Counted from the first letter of the stretch, positions 43,962 to 55,589 are shown. The stretch: 64,000 nucleotides of DNA from Ophiobolus disseminans (GCA_010093685.1 MU006221.1:775491-839490), one strand, 5' to 3'. The notes: generated by a model from the sequence alone, not told the origin. A program made the numbers and translations.

Positions 43962-44741
43962 ATGTGCCAACAGCTCTCCCAACACTATCCATGTGGACAC
44001 TCAAAGCCCATCTGCCTCACACCATGCCCACACGCCCTCGACACCGGCGCCCGTATCCCCTTAAAAAACAGCGATACTAGCCTCTCCCGCTCTGGCTCGA
44101 CTGTCTCCGTGAGCGCACCATCGGTCAAGCGCAGCGACACAGGCAGCTTGCCAAGCCAGCTGCGCTCGCCGCTGCCTCCGTCGCCGCTCTCACACGCCGA
44201 TCCACTCAGAGTGCAGCCTGCTCCACCGCTGCCGCCGCGCTCCAACTCCTCAAACCAGCCTTCGCCCTTGGGACCACCGCCAGGCTTCCAGGTACCTAGT
44301 AGCACCTCACCACCACCCGTACCAGTACAGCGATGGTCCATCGCCAACCCCGACCGCCCTGCATCTCCTGCGTCTCTCACATCCAACTCCATAGCGTCGC
44401 CCGCCCTGCCCGACGAAGAATTCACCATCGCGCCAAATTTCTGTCCCTACCACTTCCCGCGCGACCTGCCGCAGTCCAACCACCCGTGTATCGAGTGCTA
44501 CTTCTTGCCAGAGTGGGCGCACTTGGCGGAGCGGTACGTCAAGTCGTATGCGGAGGGGCATCCGTTGAATAAGAGGGAGGATGCAGAGAAGATGAGTGGG
44601 ATTGAGCGATTGAGAAAAGAGTTTCGGGAGAAGCAGGAGAAGGAGAGGGAGCAGAGGGAGATGGCCAGGAAGGGTGATGAGACCGAGGGTAAGTTGAATG
44701 TCTTCTTGCATGGGGATGAGAGTGCGGGACGGGTTGGTTGA
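43962..44741 (+). CDS. Small Pro/Ser-rich protein with Cys/His clusters, unknown function
   Basis: A single exon of 259 residues, ATG at 43962. The N-terminus MCQQLSQHYPCGHSKPICLT contains five Cys and two CGH/CPH-type His residues within 30 residues. A Ser/Pro-rich, probably disordered middle follows (LPPSPLSHADPLRVQPAPPL). A second cluster, CPYHFPRDLPQSNHPCIEC, has the spacing CX2H-X11-CX2C, which could bind one zinc. The C-terminus is a highly charged single helix (KEFREKQEKEREQREMARK). I do not recognise the family. The pairing of terminal Cys/His clusters suggests a metal-stabilised protein, but this is inference. Confidence 0.7.
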   Translation: MCQQLSQHYPCGHSKPICLTPCPHALDTGARIPLKNSDTSLSRSGSTVSVSAPSVKRSDTGSLPSQLRSPLPPSPLSHADPLRVQPAPPLPPRSNSSNQPSPLGPPPGFQVPSSTSPPPVPVQRWSIANPDRPASPASLTSNSIASPALPDEEFTIAPNFCPYHFPRDLPQSNHPCIECYFLPEWAHLAERYVKSYAEGHPLNKREDAEKMSGIERLRKEFREKQEKEREQREMARKGDETEGKLNVFLHGDESAGRVG

Positions 44742-45011
44742 GAGGCGTGTTCAGACTCGATGTGAAGCCGGCTGCGACTCAAGAGCACACACCCTGAGTT
44801 CCACAGAACAAAGAAGCTTGAATATGGGTAATGGCCGGACGGATAAGAAGATATTGTACAAGAAGTTGAGTGTCAAACTGGAGTTTGTGAAGATATGTAC
44901 TTGGCACCTTCGTCATGCATGTATTCGTATCGCATAGTCATGTCCATGAGTCCTGAGCTGTGATGCAGGCCCATGCTACATCGAATCATCGCCCATGACA
45001 GCTTTAGGCCT

Positions 45012-46600
45012 CTAGTTCGTGTCCATGTCGTCTTCTTCATCATCATCGTCGTCATCCTCTTTTTCTACCGTCTTCTTGACCCCCTCCACAAAGGCCTTGA
45101 CAGCATCCCCACCACCCAATGGCATAGCGCCACCCCTCATGTACCCACCGTTTTCGACATCAATCTTGAGGCCCTGGGCTACTGTTGGCAGCGCACCTGT
45201 CCTCAACGCCTCTGTCAAGCTGATCAACGCACCCCTGAGCTGTGGTGCTCGGAGAATCCTCTTCAGCACATCAACTTTCTCTTCTCGGTCCAAAGTCTGC
45301 ATAGCCATGCGTGCAGTCTCGGAGTTCGGGTCGATCTGGTCCACGTCTTCAACGTCGGCTTCGAGGAGGAAGGGAGTTGTCGGGAGTTGAGCAATTAGGG
45401 CATCGATGAGTTCCGGTGACGCTTTGTCGACGGTAGGAATGGTGTGCGACGGCCAGAGCAGATCGGGCAATGACGTGAAAGGGTCGCCGCCAGTTTGTTG
45501 AGAGGACCCGCTCATGCTGCCGCCTTTGAGAGAATCCATGAAGTTCTGCACGATGGAGGAAACATCGTTGCCCCCAGCGGCTCTGTGACCGTGTTAGCGG
45601 AAATGCAAGAGATGCGCGATGTAAACAGGTAATAACAAAACGAGCGCCGTGGCATGGCGGGCGGTGCGTGACTTGGATGCATATTTGGTTTAATGTTACA
45701 GCGAGCGATGAGCTCATGGTGTCTTTCCCGAACGCCTCACCGAGACAGTGAATCCTTTGAACGTTTTATGACGGCCTCGTCAATGTCATCGAGAGCCGCA
45801 AGAGTAATTGCAGTAATGTCGACCGCGCCACGACGCCGTTTGCGATACAAATGAACAGAACCTACGCTCGGCCACCATCAGCACCTCCGTCTCGAGACTC
45901 TGAGCCTTCTTCTCTGATGTCACCTCCTGTTGCACCGGCGCCCGCGCCTCCGGTACTACCGTGGCGGTTTCGGCTTGATGAGTGGTTTGTGCCCTCAACA
46001 TCTTCCATCGTCTCGTCTTCGTCGCCGCCGGACGCTGGGTTCTGCACGCTCGCGAGTTCGCCATGGACATCGATCTCTTCGCCGTTCAGCAAGAGGTCTA
46101 CGATTTGGCCAATCTTGAGGTCGCGTTCGCTGAACCAGCTTGTGTCGCCCCGTGGATGCTGCGACTTGGACTGTAACCAGAAGAGGTAGCGCTGGGAGCT
46201 TGAGTTGAACTTGAGGACAAAGATGCGGCCGTCGGTGGGTGACTTGACGTTTTCGGAGTCTTCGACGGATTCTTTGCCGGTGTAGGGGAGGAAGGAGCCG
46301 TCGCCGGGAATCATAATGAGATCGAGCTCAGATTCGTCGAGTGCATTGTTGCGGGGCCGCCAGCAAAAGTGGACAAACTCTGGGACTTGTCAGTAGACAT
46401 ATGGTATACGATAAATCCAACAGACCATCTTCGCCCTGGTACAGGTATACGTAACCAGGTGTCCGGGCCGGCTTGACTTTCTGCTGGGTGTCGCTCTCGC
46501 GCTGCACACGTTAGCTGCGAGCACCACACAGAAATGTGACGATGCATACGGTGAGATTGCACTGGCCGGCTTTGAACGTTATCAGCGGTTGAATCGACAT
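45012..46600 (-). CDS. RPN13: 26S proteasome ubiquitin receptor Rpn13 (ADRM1)
   Basis: Rpn13 docks on Rpn2 of the 19S particle, binds ubiquitin and recruits the deubiquitinase UCH37 where that is present. Model: complement(join(45012..45582,45866..46379,46426..46501,46550..46600)), 403 residues, all phases agree. The N-terminal Pru domain spans about residues 1-125: MSIQPLITFKAGQCNLT, VKPARTPGYVYLYQGEDEF, VHFCWRPRNNALDESELDLI and RIFVLKFNSSSQRYLFWLQS, all typical. A Ser/Gly/Glu linker follows. The C-terminal DEUBAD-like domain reads PELIDALIAQLPTTPFLLEA and MQTLDREEKVDVLKRILRAP, ending in a long acidic run (EDDDDDDEEDD). The last intron is 283 bases, unusually long for this window. Divergent from the eL6 gene. 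Confidence 0.93.
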
Positions 46601-46839
46601 GGCGCGTGGTGTGTGGTGTGGAAGCAAACTGGCGTGACGATGAGCTGCCTGGCCTGCTAGCTCGGTAGCGGCGATGCGGCGGGAGTGCATGGAGTCCGCG
46701 CCGCCCCTCGGCACCGGAAGAACATTTCGGCGACCCGCTGTTAGCGCACCGCTTGCCAAGCCCCACTGGACAGACAATATTCGGCTGCTGGGACGCACCA
46801 TCCAACTTCCAGGGCAACTAACGACAACAGCAATTCGAA
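46601..46839. promoter_or_regulatory. Bidirectional promoter interval, RPN13 / ribosomal protein eL6
   Basis: Only 239 bases separate the divergent ATGs of a proteasome receptor and a ribosomal protein. The right end has the AACTAACGACAACAG type leader common before fungal ribosomal-protein starts. No transcription-factor site is claimed. Confidence 0.5.
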
Positions 46840-47624
46840 ATGGCGGCCAACAAAGAGGAACAGAAGCCCCAGAAGGCGAGCAAGTACTACCCGGCTGAGG
46901 ACGTCGCTGTCCCCAAGAAGGTATGTGACCCTCCGCGACACCACGAGATTGCACCGAGAAGAGGAGGACGATTGGCATGTGTGGATGCATGTCTGTACTA
47001 TGACTGCAGCGCCTGCAAAGGACGAACGATGCTGGAACGATGCGGATTACACCACCCCGAGCTCTGCTAACTGCGACTCAAGGCTCGCAAGACCGTGCGC
47101 CCTGCGAAACCCCGGGCCTCGCTCCAACCCGGTACCGTCGTCATCCTCCTCGCTGGTCGTTTCCGTGGCAAGCGTGTCGTCCTCCTTAAGCACCTTCCCC
47201 AGGGTGTCCTCCTCGTCACCGGTCCTTTCAAAGTTAATGGCGTTCCTCTACGAAGGGTAAACGCCCGATACGTTATCGCTACCTCGACCAAGGTTGATAT
47301 CAAGGGCATCGACAGCAAGGTTCTGGACAAGGTCAGCGAGGACGGCTACTTCACCAAGGACAAGGCCGCTCGCAAGCCTGGCGAGGATTCGTTCTTCAAG
47401 CAGGGCGAGAAGCCCGAGGTATGTCTATCACTGACAGCATTACACGGACCTGGCACTGACAAACACGACAGAAGAAGGAGACCTCGAAGGACCGCGTTGA
47501 GGATCAGAAGTCAGTCGATAAGGCGCTTCTGGCCACGATCAAGAAGGAGGCCCACCTCAGCGACTACCTCGCCGCCAGCTTCAGCCTACGCAGCTCAGAC
47601 AGGCCACACCAGATGGTCTTCTAA
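46840..47624 (+). CDS. RPL6: 60S ribosomal protein eL6
   Basis: A structural protein of the large subunit. Model: join(46840..46920,47083..47418,47472..47624), 189 residues, all junctions phase 0. The first exon gives MAANKEEQKPQKASKYYPAE, and the 162-base first intron follows it, a usual arrangement for ribosomal-protein genes. The KOW-containing core is clear: LQPGTVVILLAGRFRGKRVV, LLKHLPQGVLLVTGPFKVNG and RRVNARYVIATSTKVDIKG. The basic C-terminus ends RPHQMVF, as in other fungal eL6 proteins. Codon use is strongly C-biased at third positions, as expected for high expression. Confidence 0.96.
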
Positions 47625-48068
47625 GCGACGGGTCACGACGGGCATTTGGCGTTTAGTGCATGGGATGAGAGATGACTTGGGCATGACGCCGAGCCGCAAC
47701 AGCGGGACAACAAACTGCGTCGGCACGGCAGCCAATTTTTTCTTCACAGAGGATGCCGGCCTGCATTTTCTATAAGTCTTGTAACGAGCAAGCGAATCCG
47801 AAACGGTCCGAAAGTGAATATTTGGTCCTCGCTTGCGTGATGTCATTATTGGAGTTCAAAGGCGAAGCTTTGGGTGCATGTGGAGTACTGATGCGCAAAA
47901 TAGAATCGCTTGTATACTTCACCAACTCGATCGAAATATGCGCAGCACCTTGCGATGGACGCACCGATTATGTACCAGTATCAGAAACGCCAGCTACTAA
48001 GGGTATCACGGCCGCCTATTCCAATTGTCCCAAACACTCGAGACACGCATCATGCACTTCTCACGCCA
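47625..48068. other. Intergenic between convergent genes
   Basis: Holds the eL6 3' UTR and the 3' end of the fatty-acid-hydroxylase gene. Overlapping short frames only. Confidence 0.6.
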
Positions 48069-49171
48069 TCACTTTCTTCGCCTGCCCTTCCCAGCCTTCC
48101 CTCTCAGCTTCCCGGCCAAGCTTCCAGCTCCTTCGATTGCATTACCCGCCTTTTCCTCAACACCATGCTTCTCCATCTCCATCTTCAAATCATCGACAAC
48201 ATCCTTGCCTAGAGTCGTATCATGAACCCAGTCTAATATACCGAATGGCCCAAAATTGCCCTCTCCTTCTGACAGCATATGCGCATCCGTTCTTCGTGCC
48301 ATGCCTCTCAACATGATCGTTGACGGCAGGATGTTGTAGCCTGAGTAGACGAACGTCTCTTCCAGGCTGAACAACACTACCAGGACGAGGTAGGTTAAGA
48401 TATGCATTCGCAACGCAATGGCTGGTAGATACAGCGGGAGGAATCTATGTAGCAAATGGCAAGCTGGATGGTCGTAGTTGGCGACAAAAGAGTACGGTAT
48501 CGCAACGCTGTGATGCCAACTCTGATGCCAGTCCGCCAATCGTCCTCCGCTCGGCGAATGCAACAAGTGCGTGTGGATGTAGTACTGCAGCACCTGTCAT
48601 TCCATCAGTATTCGTCCCAAGCCATACAGCACGATAATTCACTGATTGACAACGGGCAGCTTACATTCCTCGCCACAAGACCCAAAGCGGCATGTTTAAT
48701 CATCGTCCACGGATACGGCAAATGATTCAACCCCCACTTACTCCCTTTAATCTGCAACAAACTCCTCATCCTAAACACATCCGTCACCACAAACTCAATC
48801 GCAGCTTGAATCGCAACCGCCAACACCACATTCGCAGCACTCCAGCCTACAACCCGCCACATCTTTCTCCGCCCGCCCTTCTGCTTCGTTGCGATTCCGA
48901 GGACACCCTGGGATTTTAACTCGGCTGATAGCGAGGGTACCCCGATGTCGAATAGGAGGAAGATGAGTGAGGGGAAGAGATAGAGCGTGAGACGCAGAAA
49001 TAAGGGCGCGAACGCTTCGAGTTGGAGGGGCGAGTATGTCGCTGCGACTGTTGTCCATGCTAAGGAGAGGAAGACGAGGTTCAGGGACGTCGACCAGGAA
49101 GAGAGCATGGGAATGGCGAGGAGAGAGGCTAGAGGGACGGTGAATGGTGCGAGGAGGGATGTCAGCGACAT
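48069..49171 (-). CDS. Fatty acid hydroxylase/sterol desaturase superfamily membrane protein
   Basis: Members are ER membrane di-iron enzymes that hydroxylate or desaturate sterols and lipids. Model: complement(join(48069..48593,48665..49171)), 343 residues, phase 0 junction with GTAAGC donor. Exon 1 encodes several membrane segments (PLASLLAIPMLSSWSTSLNL, LFLRLTLYLFPSLIFLLFDI, AANVVLAVAIQAAIEFVVTD). Exon 2 holds His clusters in the order expected for the family: YYIHTHLLH (HxHxxxH-like), WHQSWHH (HxxxHH), and NYDHPACHLLHRFLP. After another membrane stretch come EETFVYSGYNILPSTIMLRG and DAH. The C-terminus is Lys/Arg-rich (GKLRGKAGKGRRRK), possibly an ER-retention signal. The substrate cannot be deduced. 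Confidence 0.85.
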
Positions 49172-49669
49172 TTTGTCTCTGGCTGGAAGTTGGCGAAGTT
49201 GAGGAAACTATGGCGAGTTTGTGTATGCGTGCTTCGTCATGTGAGGAAGTGTGGTGGTGGTGGTGGTGGTGGTGGTGGTGCTGTAGGTTTTTGGTGTTGA
49301 TGTTTACGATGACGTAGATGGGTGTTTTGGTGGGGATGGGAACTTGCTTGCTGCAGCAGCGGGTGAACGCTTTTGGGTGGCTTATGCGACATCTCACACC
49401 TGAAACACGAACGACTGCCGTCCAGCCTTTTCACTATACAACAACCTACGTGTTCTCACGGAGGCTCCTGTCTCTTAGGATATCTAAGAATACTACAAAA
49501 ACCATTGAGCGCAGTTTCAAGATTTCATCCAACTCGGCCAGATTACAAATGTCGATGATGCGAAACGATGTTACTTTCGATTTAATCGTCACTGTGGCCC
49601 TAATATGAACTCCACATAAGAACAGACGCGTAACACAGCCCTGATGTGTCTGCGTACCGCGCTTATCCC
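49172..49669. other. Intergenic, contains a TGG microsatellite
   Basis: Upstream leader of the hydroxylase gene and 3' flank of the MYND gene. It contains (TGG)10 at 49251-49280. No gene is supported. Confidence 0.6.
49251..49280 (+). repeat. Trinucleotide microsatellite (GTG/TGG)10
   Basis: Ten uninterrupted GTG units, about 80 bases upstream of the start codon at 49171 (minus strand), so on the transcribed strand it reads (CAC)n in the 5' leader or promoter. Confidence 0.95.
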
Positions 49670-50659
49670 TCATGCTTTATTGCAATAGCCCCGATGGAAC
49701 CCCCAAGCCACTTTCTGATGGTCTTTTCCACAGTACCATGCCTGGCCACACCCAGCGCATTTGGATGTCGCATCAGGGGAGCCACAATGCCCGCACCAAT
49801 GCTCCTCATGCCTGTTGTCCCATTTCTTTTTGACTCGGGTGGCAACCTCTGTCAGCCAGTCATCGTACGGAGTACCCCTGATTGCGCCCGAGGTTTTGGG
49901 TGTCTTTTCTGGGTCATTTCCTCCCATGGTCCGCATCACACGCGACTGGTGTTCTGCAGTCGTGTCGAGTGCGAATAGCTGTTTGCCGTTAAGACCAGGG
50001 CCTCGTCCAGCGTCGCCAAATTGCATCGAAGAGAGGTCCAGATACGACTTGACCTCATCACTAGGATCGTCCAACGCACCGAAACCCATTATCGCGGTTT
50101 CGAAGTTAGGCATGTTGCCACTGACCAAGAGCTGATTTTCTGGCAGTATGGCGATCGCCATGCTGGTTTTGGGGTACATGAATGGTTCTTCGATGATGAC
50201 CCGCTTCGTGACACTTGTGATGTATGATTCTCCAGGCGACTTGTTCTTCGGCGCGTGTCGGATTTTGAGCTTCGTGTCGTTTGGAAACATGTTGAAAAGG
50301 ATCTGTAGCAGTCCAATGTTTATATAGCCGCCATCGTGGCATCGTACCTGGTAGAAGAGGGTTTCCAATTCCTGCTCGGAAATGCCGCCGCCAGGTTTCT
50401 TGCCCTCCGGTAAAAAGTCGGAGAAAAGGTCGCGATCACTCGACTGGTCGGGCACTTGATCTAGTACAACCCACGTGCAGTCGTTGTCAATCCATTCATG
50501 TTCGTTCGGGGCCTTGAAAGCCACTGTCTTGGGTCGTGTACCCGGCAAGGCAACTTCTCGTAGCTTGGTGTGCCGAAACCTTGGCTCGGTGGTAGCGCGC
50601 TCATAATTGAGGAGGACGGCGATGTCGTAGAGGTCGAGGGGTTCATCAGTTGTATCCAT
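49670..50659 (-). CDS. MYND zinc-finger protein, unknown function
   Basis: A single exon of 329 residues, ATG at 50659. The last 45 residues form a MYND finger: CGHCGSPDATSKCAGCGQAW, YCGKDHQKVAW and H-R-G-Y-C, giving the C-C-C-C-C-C/H-H-C ligand series that binds two zinc ions. MYND fingers mediate protein-protein contacts, usually with Pro-rich partners. The preceding 280 residues are not a SET domain: no catalytic SET motifs are visible. They include FYQVRCHDGGYINIGLLQIL and EPFMYPKTSMAIAILPENQL, perhaps an uncharacterised alpha/beta fold. The role is unknown; a regulatory adaptor is a guess. Confidence 0.82.
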   Translation of the reverse strand: MDTTDEPLDLYDIAVLLNYERATTEPRFRHTKLREVALPGTRPKTVAFKAPNEHEWIDNDCTWVVLDQVPDQSSDRDLFSDFLPEGKKPGGGISEQELETLFYQVRCHDGGYINIGLLQILFNMFPNDTKLKIRHAPKNKSPGESYITSVTKRVIIEEPFMYPKTSMAIAILPENQLLVSGNMPNFETAIMGFGALDDPSDEVKSYLDLSSMQFGDAGRGPGLNGKQLFALDTTAEHQSRVMRTMGGNDPEKTPKTSGAIRGTPYDDWLTEVATRVKKKWDNRHEEHWCGHCGSPDATSKCAGCGQAWYCGKDHQKVAWGFHRGYCNKA

Positions 50660-51613
50660 TGCGCTCGTGTGTGATAGATGATGTTACGGATGGCGAACAA
50701 AGGCGGTGGTTAGGAATGCACACTTCCCCACCTTTTTTATGCCTTCTTTCTTGGAACCGCATAATAGAAACACATAAATATTTTTGCTAACTTACCAAAT
50801 ATAGCCACCGACAGGATCTCAGTTTCTCAGACTCTTCCCTGAGATACTGAACCCAGCCTTCTAGCCGACAAAATTCGTATGTTCATGGATCTCTGCACAT
50901 GTGCAGGGTCATTGACAGCCTCAACCACGCCTTGGTAAACGTGGAAAGACATGTGCATCTCCCATAATTCTCCGATTTGCAATGTTTCGTATGCTTTGAC
51001 GGCCCGAGCAATGATTCCCTTTGCCGTCCCTGGTGTGTTCGGCGCACTGTGCTTTGCGCAAACGTTGTCTGGCATGAGTCGTGATAGAGTTCAGCTTCGC
51101 GCCAGGGTCTCTTCGGCAATCGTGCTGTGCGGCCAGACGTCAGGTTGGAGACGCTGGCCGGCGCATCAATGCTATGTGGAAAAGCTGGCATATGGCATCC
51201 CACTAATTTGTTCCCAGTTCCCAGGCATGTTCTGTTTCTGTTTCCCCGAATGGGCACCTTGCACGTCCAAAGAAGGGGCGACAGGCGACCGGGATAGTTC
51301 GGCTAGGCAGGGCACGGGCCGCGTGGGGAATCCAATGATGCTCAGGGCCCACGCATCCCCTTAGAAAACAGCGGGCGGGCGCTGGTCTGGTCGACATTCA
51401 GCTAATTAAACAGAACTTCACGTCCATTCCCTCGCCGTCCGCGCGCTCTGGTGCAGGTGTCCTTCTTTGTGGTGTATTTTGCCTGTGTCCAGCGGCGCAG
51501 ATGCAGCGCGCACGACTCGTCTCTGCAGCGGCACGCCAGGTTATGCACTGATCTCCGCCATCACGCATACTGCAGCTGCAACGGTGACATAGCTGAGCTG
51601 CACGACCGGCAGA
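50660..51613. other. Intergenic between divergent genes, no supported gene
   Basis: About 950 bases, longer than most divergent gaps here. A 137-codon plus-strand frame (50951-51364) and several minus-strand frames overlap each other and lack domain signals. Presumably promoters of the MYND and hydrolase genes. Confidence 0.55.
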
Positions 51614-54600
51614 ATGGACACGCACACGCAGCAACTCCCACCGGCCCCGTCCAGGGACGCCGACGCGACGCTTGCGCCAACCCAAACCTTGAGAGCGCGA
51701 CGGCGCCCCTCGCCATCGTCGGCCAGCACTCCTGCAGCGGATGCGCGCCCCAAGAAGCGCACCCCCAACTACGTCCACACACAGGCCGCCTCGCCCGCCA
51801 TCATCTCGTCCCTCATCGACCAGCTCTCCGCAATCTCCATCCCCGCCCACGACCACTTCGAGAACCTCGTCGTCGGCTACAACAACGGCCGCTCCGCCTC
51901 GGCCAGCGCCAGCCTGCACACGGCCTCGGGACGCAACTCGATCGCAGGGCACGATGGGGCCTCGGCCGACTACGCTGCCTACAATAACTCGATAAGAGAG
52001 CACAACGACGCCTTCCCGGACGACGACGCTTGCGAGGCCCCCGTCATCCGCACCTCCAAGCCGCCCTCGGGCTTTTCCGCCCTCACCGCGCCCAAGAAGA
52101 GGGACAAGCCGCACTCGCTGAGCAGCTATCTGGGACGCAGCAGTGGCGGCAGCTCCGCGTCCCTGCACTCGACCCACTCGAACCAGTCGACCACCAGCTT
52201 CGGCAACATCAGCATCGAGGCGGGCGTCGCGAACAAGGCCTCGGCCGGCAGTGAACGGTCGTCCGCAGAGAGCAAGCGGAGCGCCAAGGGCCACCGGAGT
52301 CTGATGTACATGAGCTCACGGGAGCGACTCAGACTGAAGGAGACCGACCGCAAGCGCCACACTACCCACAGCTTCGAAGACATCGCATCGCACGACTCTC
52401 CGCGGAAGGCGAGCGTTCCCCTGTTCGCCTACGAGGACACCATCAAGGAGGAGCCTACGTCCAGGGAGGAAAACAGGCCATTCCAGGCCGAGTCGTCCCG
52501 ATTTGCGCACCGCTACCCAGACAGGAGTGGGAGCCCGCGACGGCTGCGCCTCAACTTGGTCGACGGCTCCAGTGGAGAGAGCCCCTCGGACCAAGGTCTG
52601 ATACCGGAGCGCGGGTCATCCCTGAGGCACACTGGCAGCCCTCCACGCAAGAGCAAGAAGAACCGCGCCAGTGGCACGATCCGCAAAGAGCCGCCTGCAA
52701 CCGAGACCGTTCCACAAGAAAGCATCAAGATGGACGAAGAAACAGCAGTCAAGGACAAGATATTGCAGGAGCTGGAACAGGAAGAAAACGAAGTCGCCCA
52801 AAGAATCCGAGTACTGAAGGAGCAAAAGCTGCGGAGAGATATATTAGCCGGGAAGCAGCCCTCGGACGTCGATGCAGGGGCAACTCCTCCCAGCGTGCCT
52901 CACGTTTCAGTAGTGCCGAGCCCTGAGCTTTCCCCCACTTCAACTGTGTCAAGCGCGTCGGAAAAACGCGTGCAGAACAATACCAAAGCTCACAAACTGC
53001 TCGGAATTACCAGGGGGCCGGTTCCCTCGGAGAAGCCAGTAGGGAAGCCAATCGAGAAGCCTGAAATCCGACGACCCGAACCCGAGCCCATGGCATTGCC
53101 TCAGCTGCGTAATCTGCGCCTTTCGAGACGTAGAAGCTTGACAGCAAACGACGACGATGACGCTACCCCGCTTCCTATCGACTACGCTCTTGCACTTCAA
53201 AGCGCCGAAGAAGCATCGCCACCCACCCCCACCGTAGGCGCTTTCCGTGGCATGTCTCCTCCGCCCCCGAGCATCAGTGTCGCATCGAGCAGGGAAACCA
53301 AATCCAGTGCGACCTCGCCTAAACGCGCCAGTACTGTAGCGGTAGGCGGGCGGTCCGCGGTTGGGCGCAAAGCGACTAGCTCGGCGCTCATGGGAATTCC
53401 GAAGGGGCACAAACATACTTCAAGTGTTACCGATAGCATTGTTAACATGAAGCCCCCGTCGTTCCGCTCACTCAGTGAAGAAATCGGTCCCCACCATCAG
53501 TCGATGGTAATCCCATCCTCGTCCTCGGCAATCTCAACATCAAACAGTCTTCAATTGCAGCGTCGCCGCACCCTTACGAAGAAGCGATGGTCTCACCCCG
53601 ATCTGCCAGCGAAAGCAGAAAAAGCCCACAATGACAAAATCGAGAGGAGGGAGGCTGCTGCATCTGGAGCTGTTCAGAAACCGCCACATCCCGTCATAGA
53701 GGAGCGGCCAGCAAGCTTGGACTCAATCGACCTTGAGGTAGAGGGCTATCTCAATTCACCGCGCTTGTCGCAGAAGATCAGACATCCCCAGACGGGGAGG
53801 ATCATCTCCTTCTCAGAGGTGGGCGATCCAAACGGCTTCGCTGTATTCGTCTGCGTCGGAATGGGGTTGACGAGATACGTCATGGCTTTCTACGACCAGC
53901 TGGCTGCGACGTTGAAGCTGCGATTGATCACGCCAGACCGTCCTGGTATTGGAGGGAGCCAAGCTGACCCTAATGGGACTCCCTTAAGCTGGCCTGGTGA
54001 GTGAAAATACTGATAGAAGATCAACACTCTGCTAACACGCTCCTAGATGATGTTCTCGTTATATGCCAGGCCTTGAAAATTACCAAGTTCTCCATGTTGG
54101 CACATTCGGCAGGAGCGGTGTATGCCCTTGCGACGTCTCTACGAATGCCTCAGCACATTCGCGGACGAGTGCATCTGCTTGCGCCTTGGATCCCACCTTC
54201 TCAAATGGCGCCAATAGGCATCAGTCAAGATTCGCCGCCGACACAACAACTCCCACGATCACAGCGTTTCTTGCGCGCTCTGCCTCCTTCACTTCTCAAG
54301 GTTGCCAATTCGACTTTTCTCAGCGCAACCAGTGCCAGCCTGCAACGAACAGGCCCAAAGAACTCACCGAAGACACGGCGGAAAAGCACAACTCCAGTAC
54401 CAGTGGCCGCGCTACCTCAGCGCCCGTCACTGAAAGACAATCGGCGTGAATCAATGATGTTGATGGACCAAGTCCTGCCCAACGCAAGCTCCCTAACACT
54501 TTCTGGAACAAGTCCCTCAGATCCAAACTACATAAAACAGCAGCGCATGCGTGATGAGTTAACGCTGGCCGAACGACAACGCCAAAGCGCCTACGACGAG

Positions 54601-55014
54601 CGCCTCACCTTTGCGATCTGGGATCGTGCAACAACACAGGCGAACCCAGCGACCGATCTCATCGTCTGCCTCGAGACGAAGCAAACAATTGGCTTCCGTT
54701 ACGAGGATATTAATCGCCCAGTTGTCATTCACCATGGCAGCAAAGACTCGCGCGTGCCAGTCGACAATGTGCGATGGCTCGGCAAGCTCATGCGCAAGTG
54801 TGAAGTCCGCATCCTCGAAGGCGAACAGCACGGTCTCATGGCCAGTGCTCAGGTCATGGGTAACGTCCTGACCGAAATGGCGAGCGACTGGGAAGACTGG
54901 ACAGCCGTGGTCCAGGGCAAAGGCGACCACCGATCACTTTCGCGGAAACGAACGGCCGAGCGGCTACGCGGTGCGCTGTCGAGAGACGACTTGCGTATGT
55001 CGTCGGGACGTTGA
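51614..55014 (+). CDS. Alpha/beta hydrolase with a very long disordered N-terminal region
   Basis: Model: join(51614..53996,54047..55014), 1116 residues; the 50-base intron has donor GTGAGT, a GCTAAC branch site and acceptor TAG. Residues 1-720 are Ser/Arg/Pro-rich, with a predicted coiled-coil patch near 375-405 (KILQELEQEENEVAQRIRVL). The hydrolase fold starts at about 724: TGRIISFSEVGDPNGFAVFV, then LITPDRPGIGGS and the nucleophile elbow MLAHSAGAVYALA (AHSAG in place of the usual GxSxG Gly at position one). Candidate acid is the Asp in HHGSKDSRVPV, and the candidate His is in EGEQHGLM. A 100-residue Ser/Pro/Arg insert sits between core strands (SATSASLQRTGPKNSPKTRR). An intracellular lipase-like or regulatory role is inferred; the substrate is unknown. 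Confidence 0.82.
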
Positions 55015-55589
55015 ACGATTTGTTTGCATAACGAGCGATGCTGCCTGCGATAAACGAGCGAATACCCCTTGCTATGTTTCTTTGTACCTCCCATCTTTTT
55101 TTACACATCTTTAATCCTCCTGTACCTTACTTCTTGCTCTCCGAGCTCTTTGTTTTTTGGTGCACCATTTGTCTCTCTTGGCCTACTATACCCCTTGTTG
55201 GAACGGCGTTTTTTTCTCTTCCGGTCGCGATGAAGAGGTTGGCACACACACACACACTTTAGGTGGCAGGGCTGGATATATACATTTACGTTGCCTCGTT
55301 TGCATAGTGCCGCCGGCTACCGGTTGTTGGGCTGGGTATATTTTGTGCGCTTGTATAGGGCTGTAACGTCACTTTTGTAATGCTGGATCACGTAGATATG
55401 CGAAGGTGACAGGGTAAATAATGATGGGGTTCTTTCACTTCCGTTTCCAGACTATCAAGCGTGCGACCTGTCTTGCTTCATGTGCGTATATGATAACCAT
55501 TCATCCCGTGCTATATGCAGCGAGGTGCTCCACGACTTCGGATACAAGAAACGCTGCTCATGAACTTCAATTCTCACATACACCAGCCT
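55015..55589. other. Intergenic between convergent genes
   Basis: 3' UTRs of the hydrolase gene and of the Mug157 gene. Pyrimidine-rich, with a short (CA)n run at 55242-55257. No gene supported. Confidence 0.6.

Noticed and set aside
47595..47846. Minus-strand frame downstream of eL6
   Set aside because: Short, in the 3' UTR region, no protein-like features.
51398..52294. 298-codon minus-strand frame opposite the hydrolase N-terminus
   Set aside because: Gly/Arg/Val-rich antisense shadow; overlaps the well-supported hydrolase exon.
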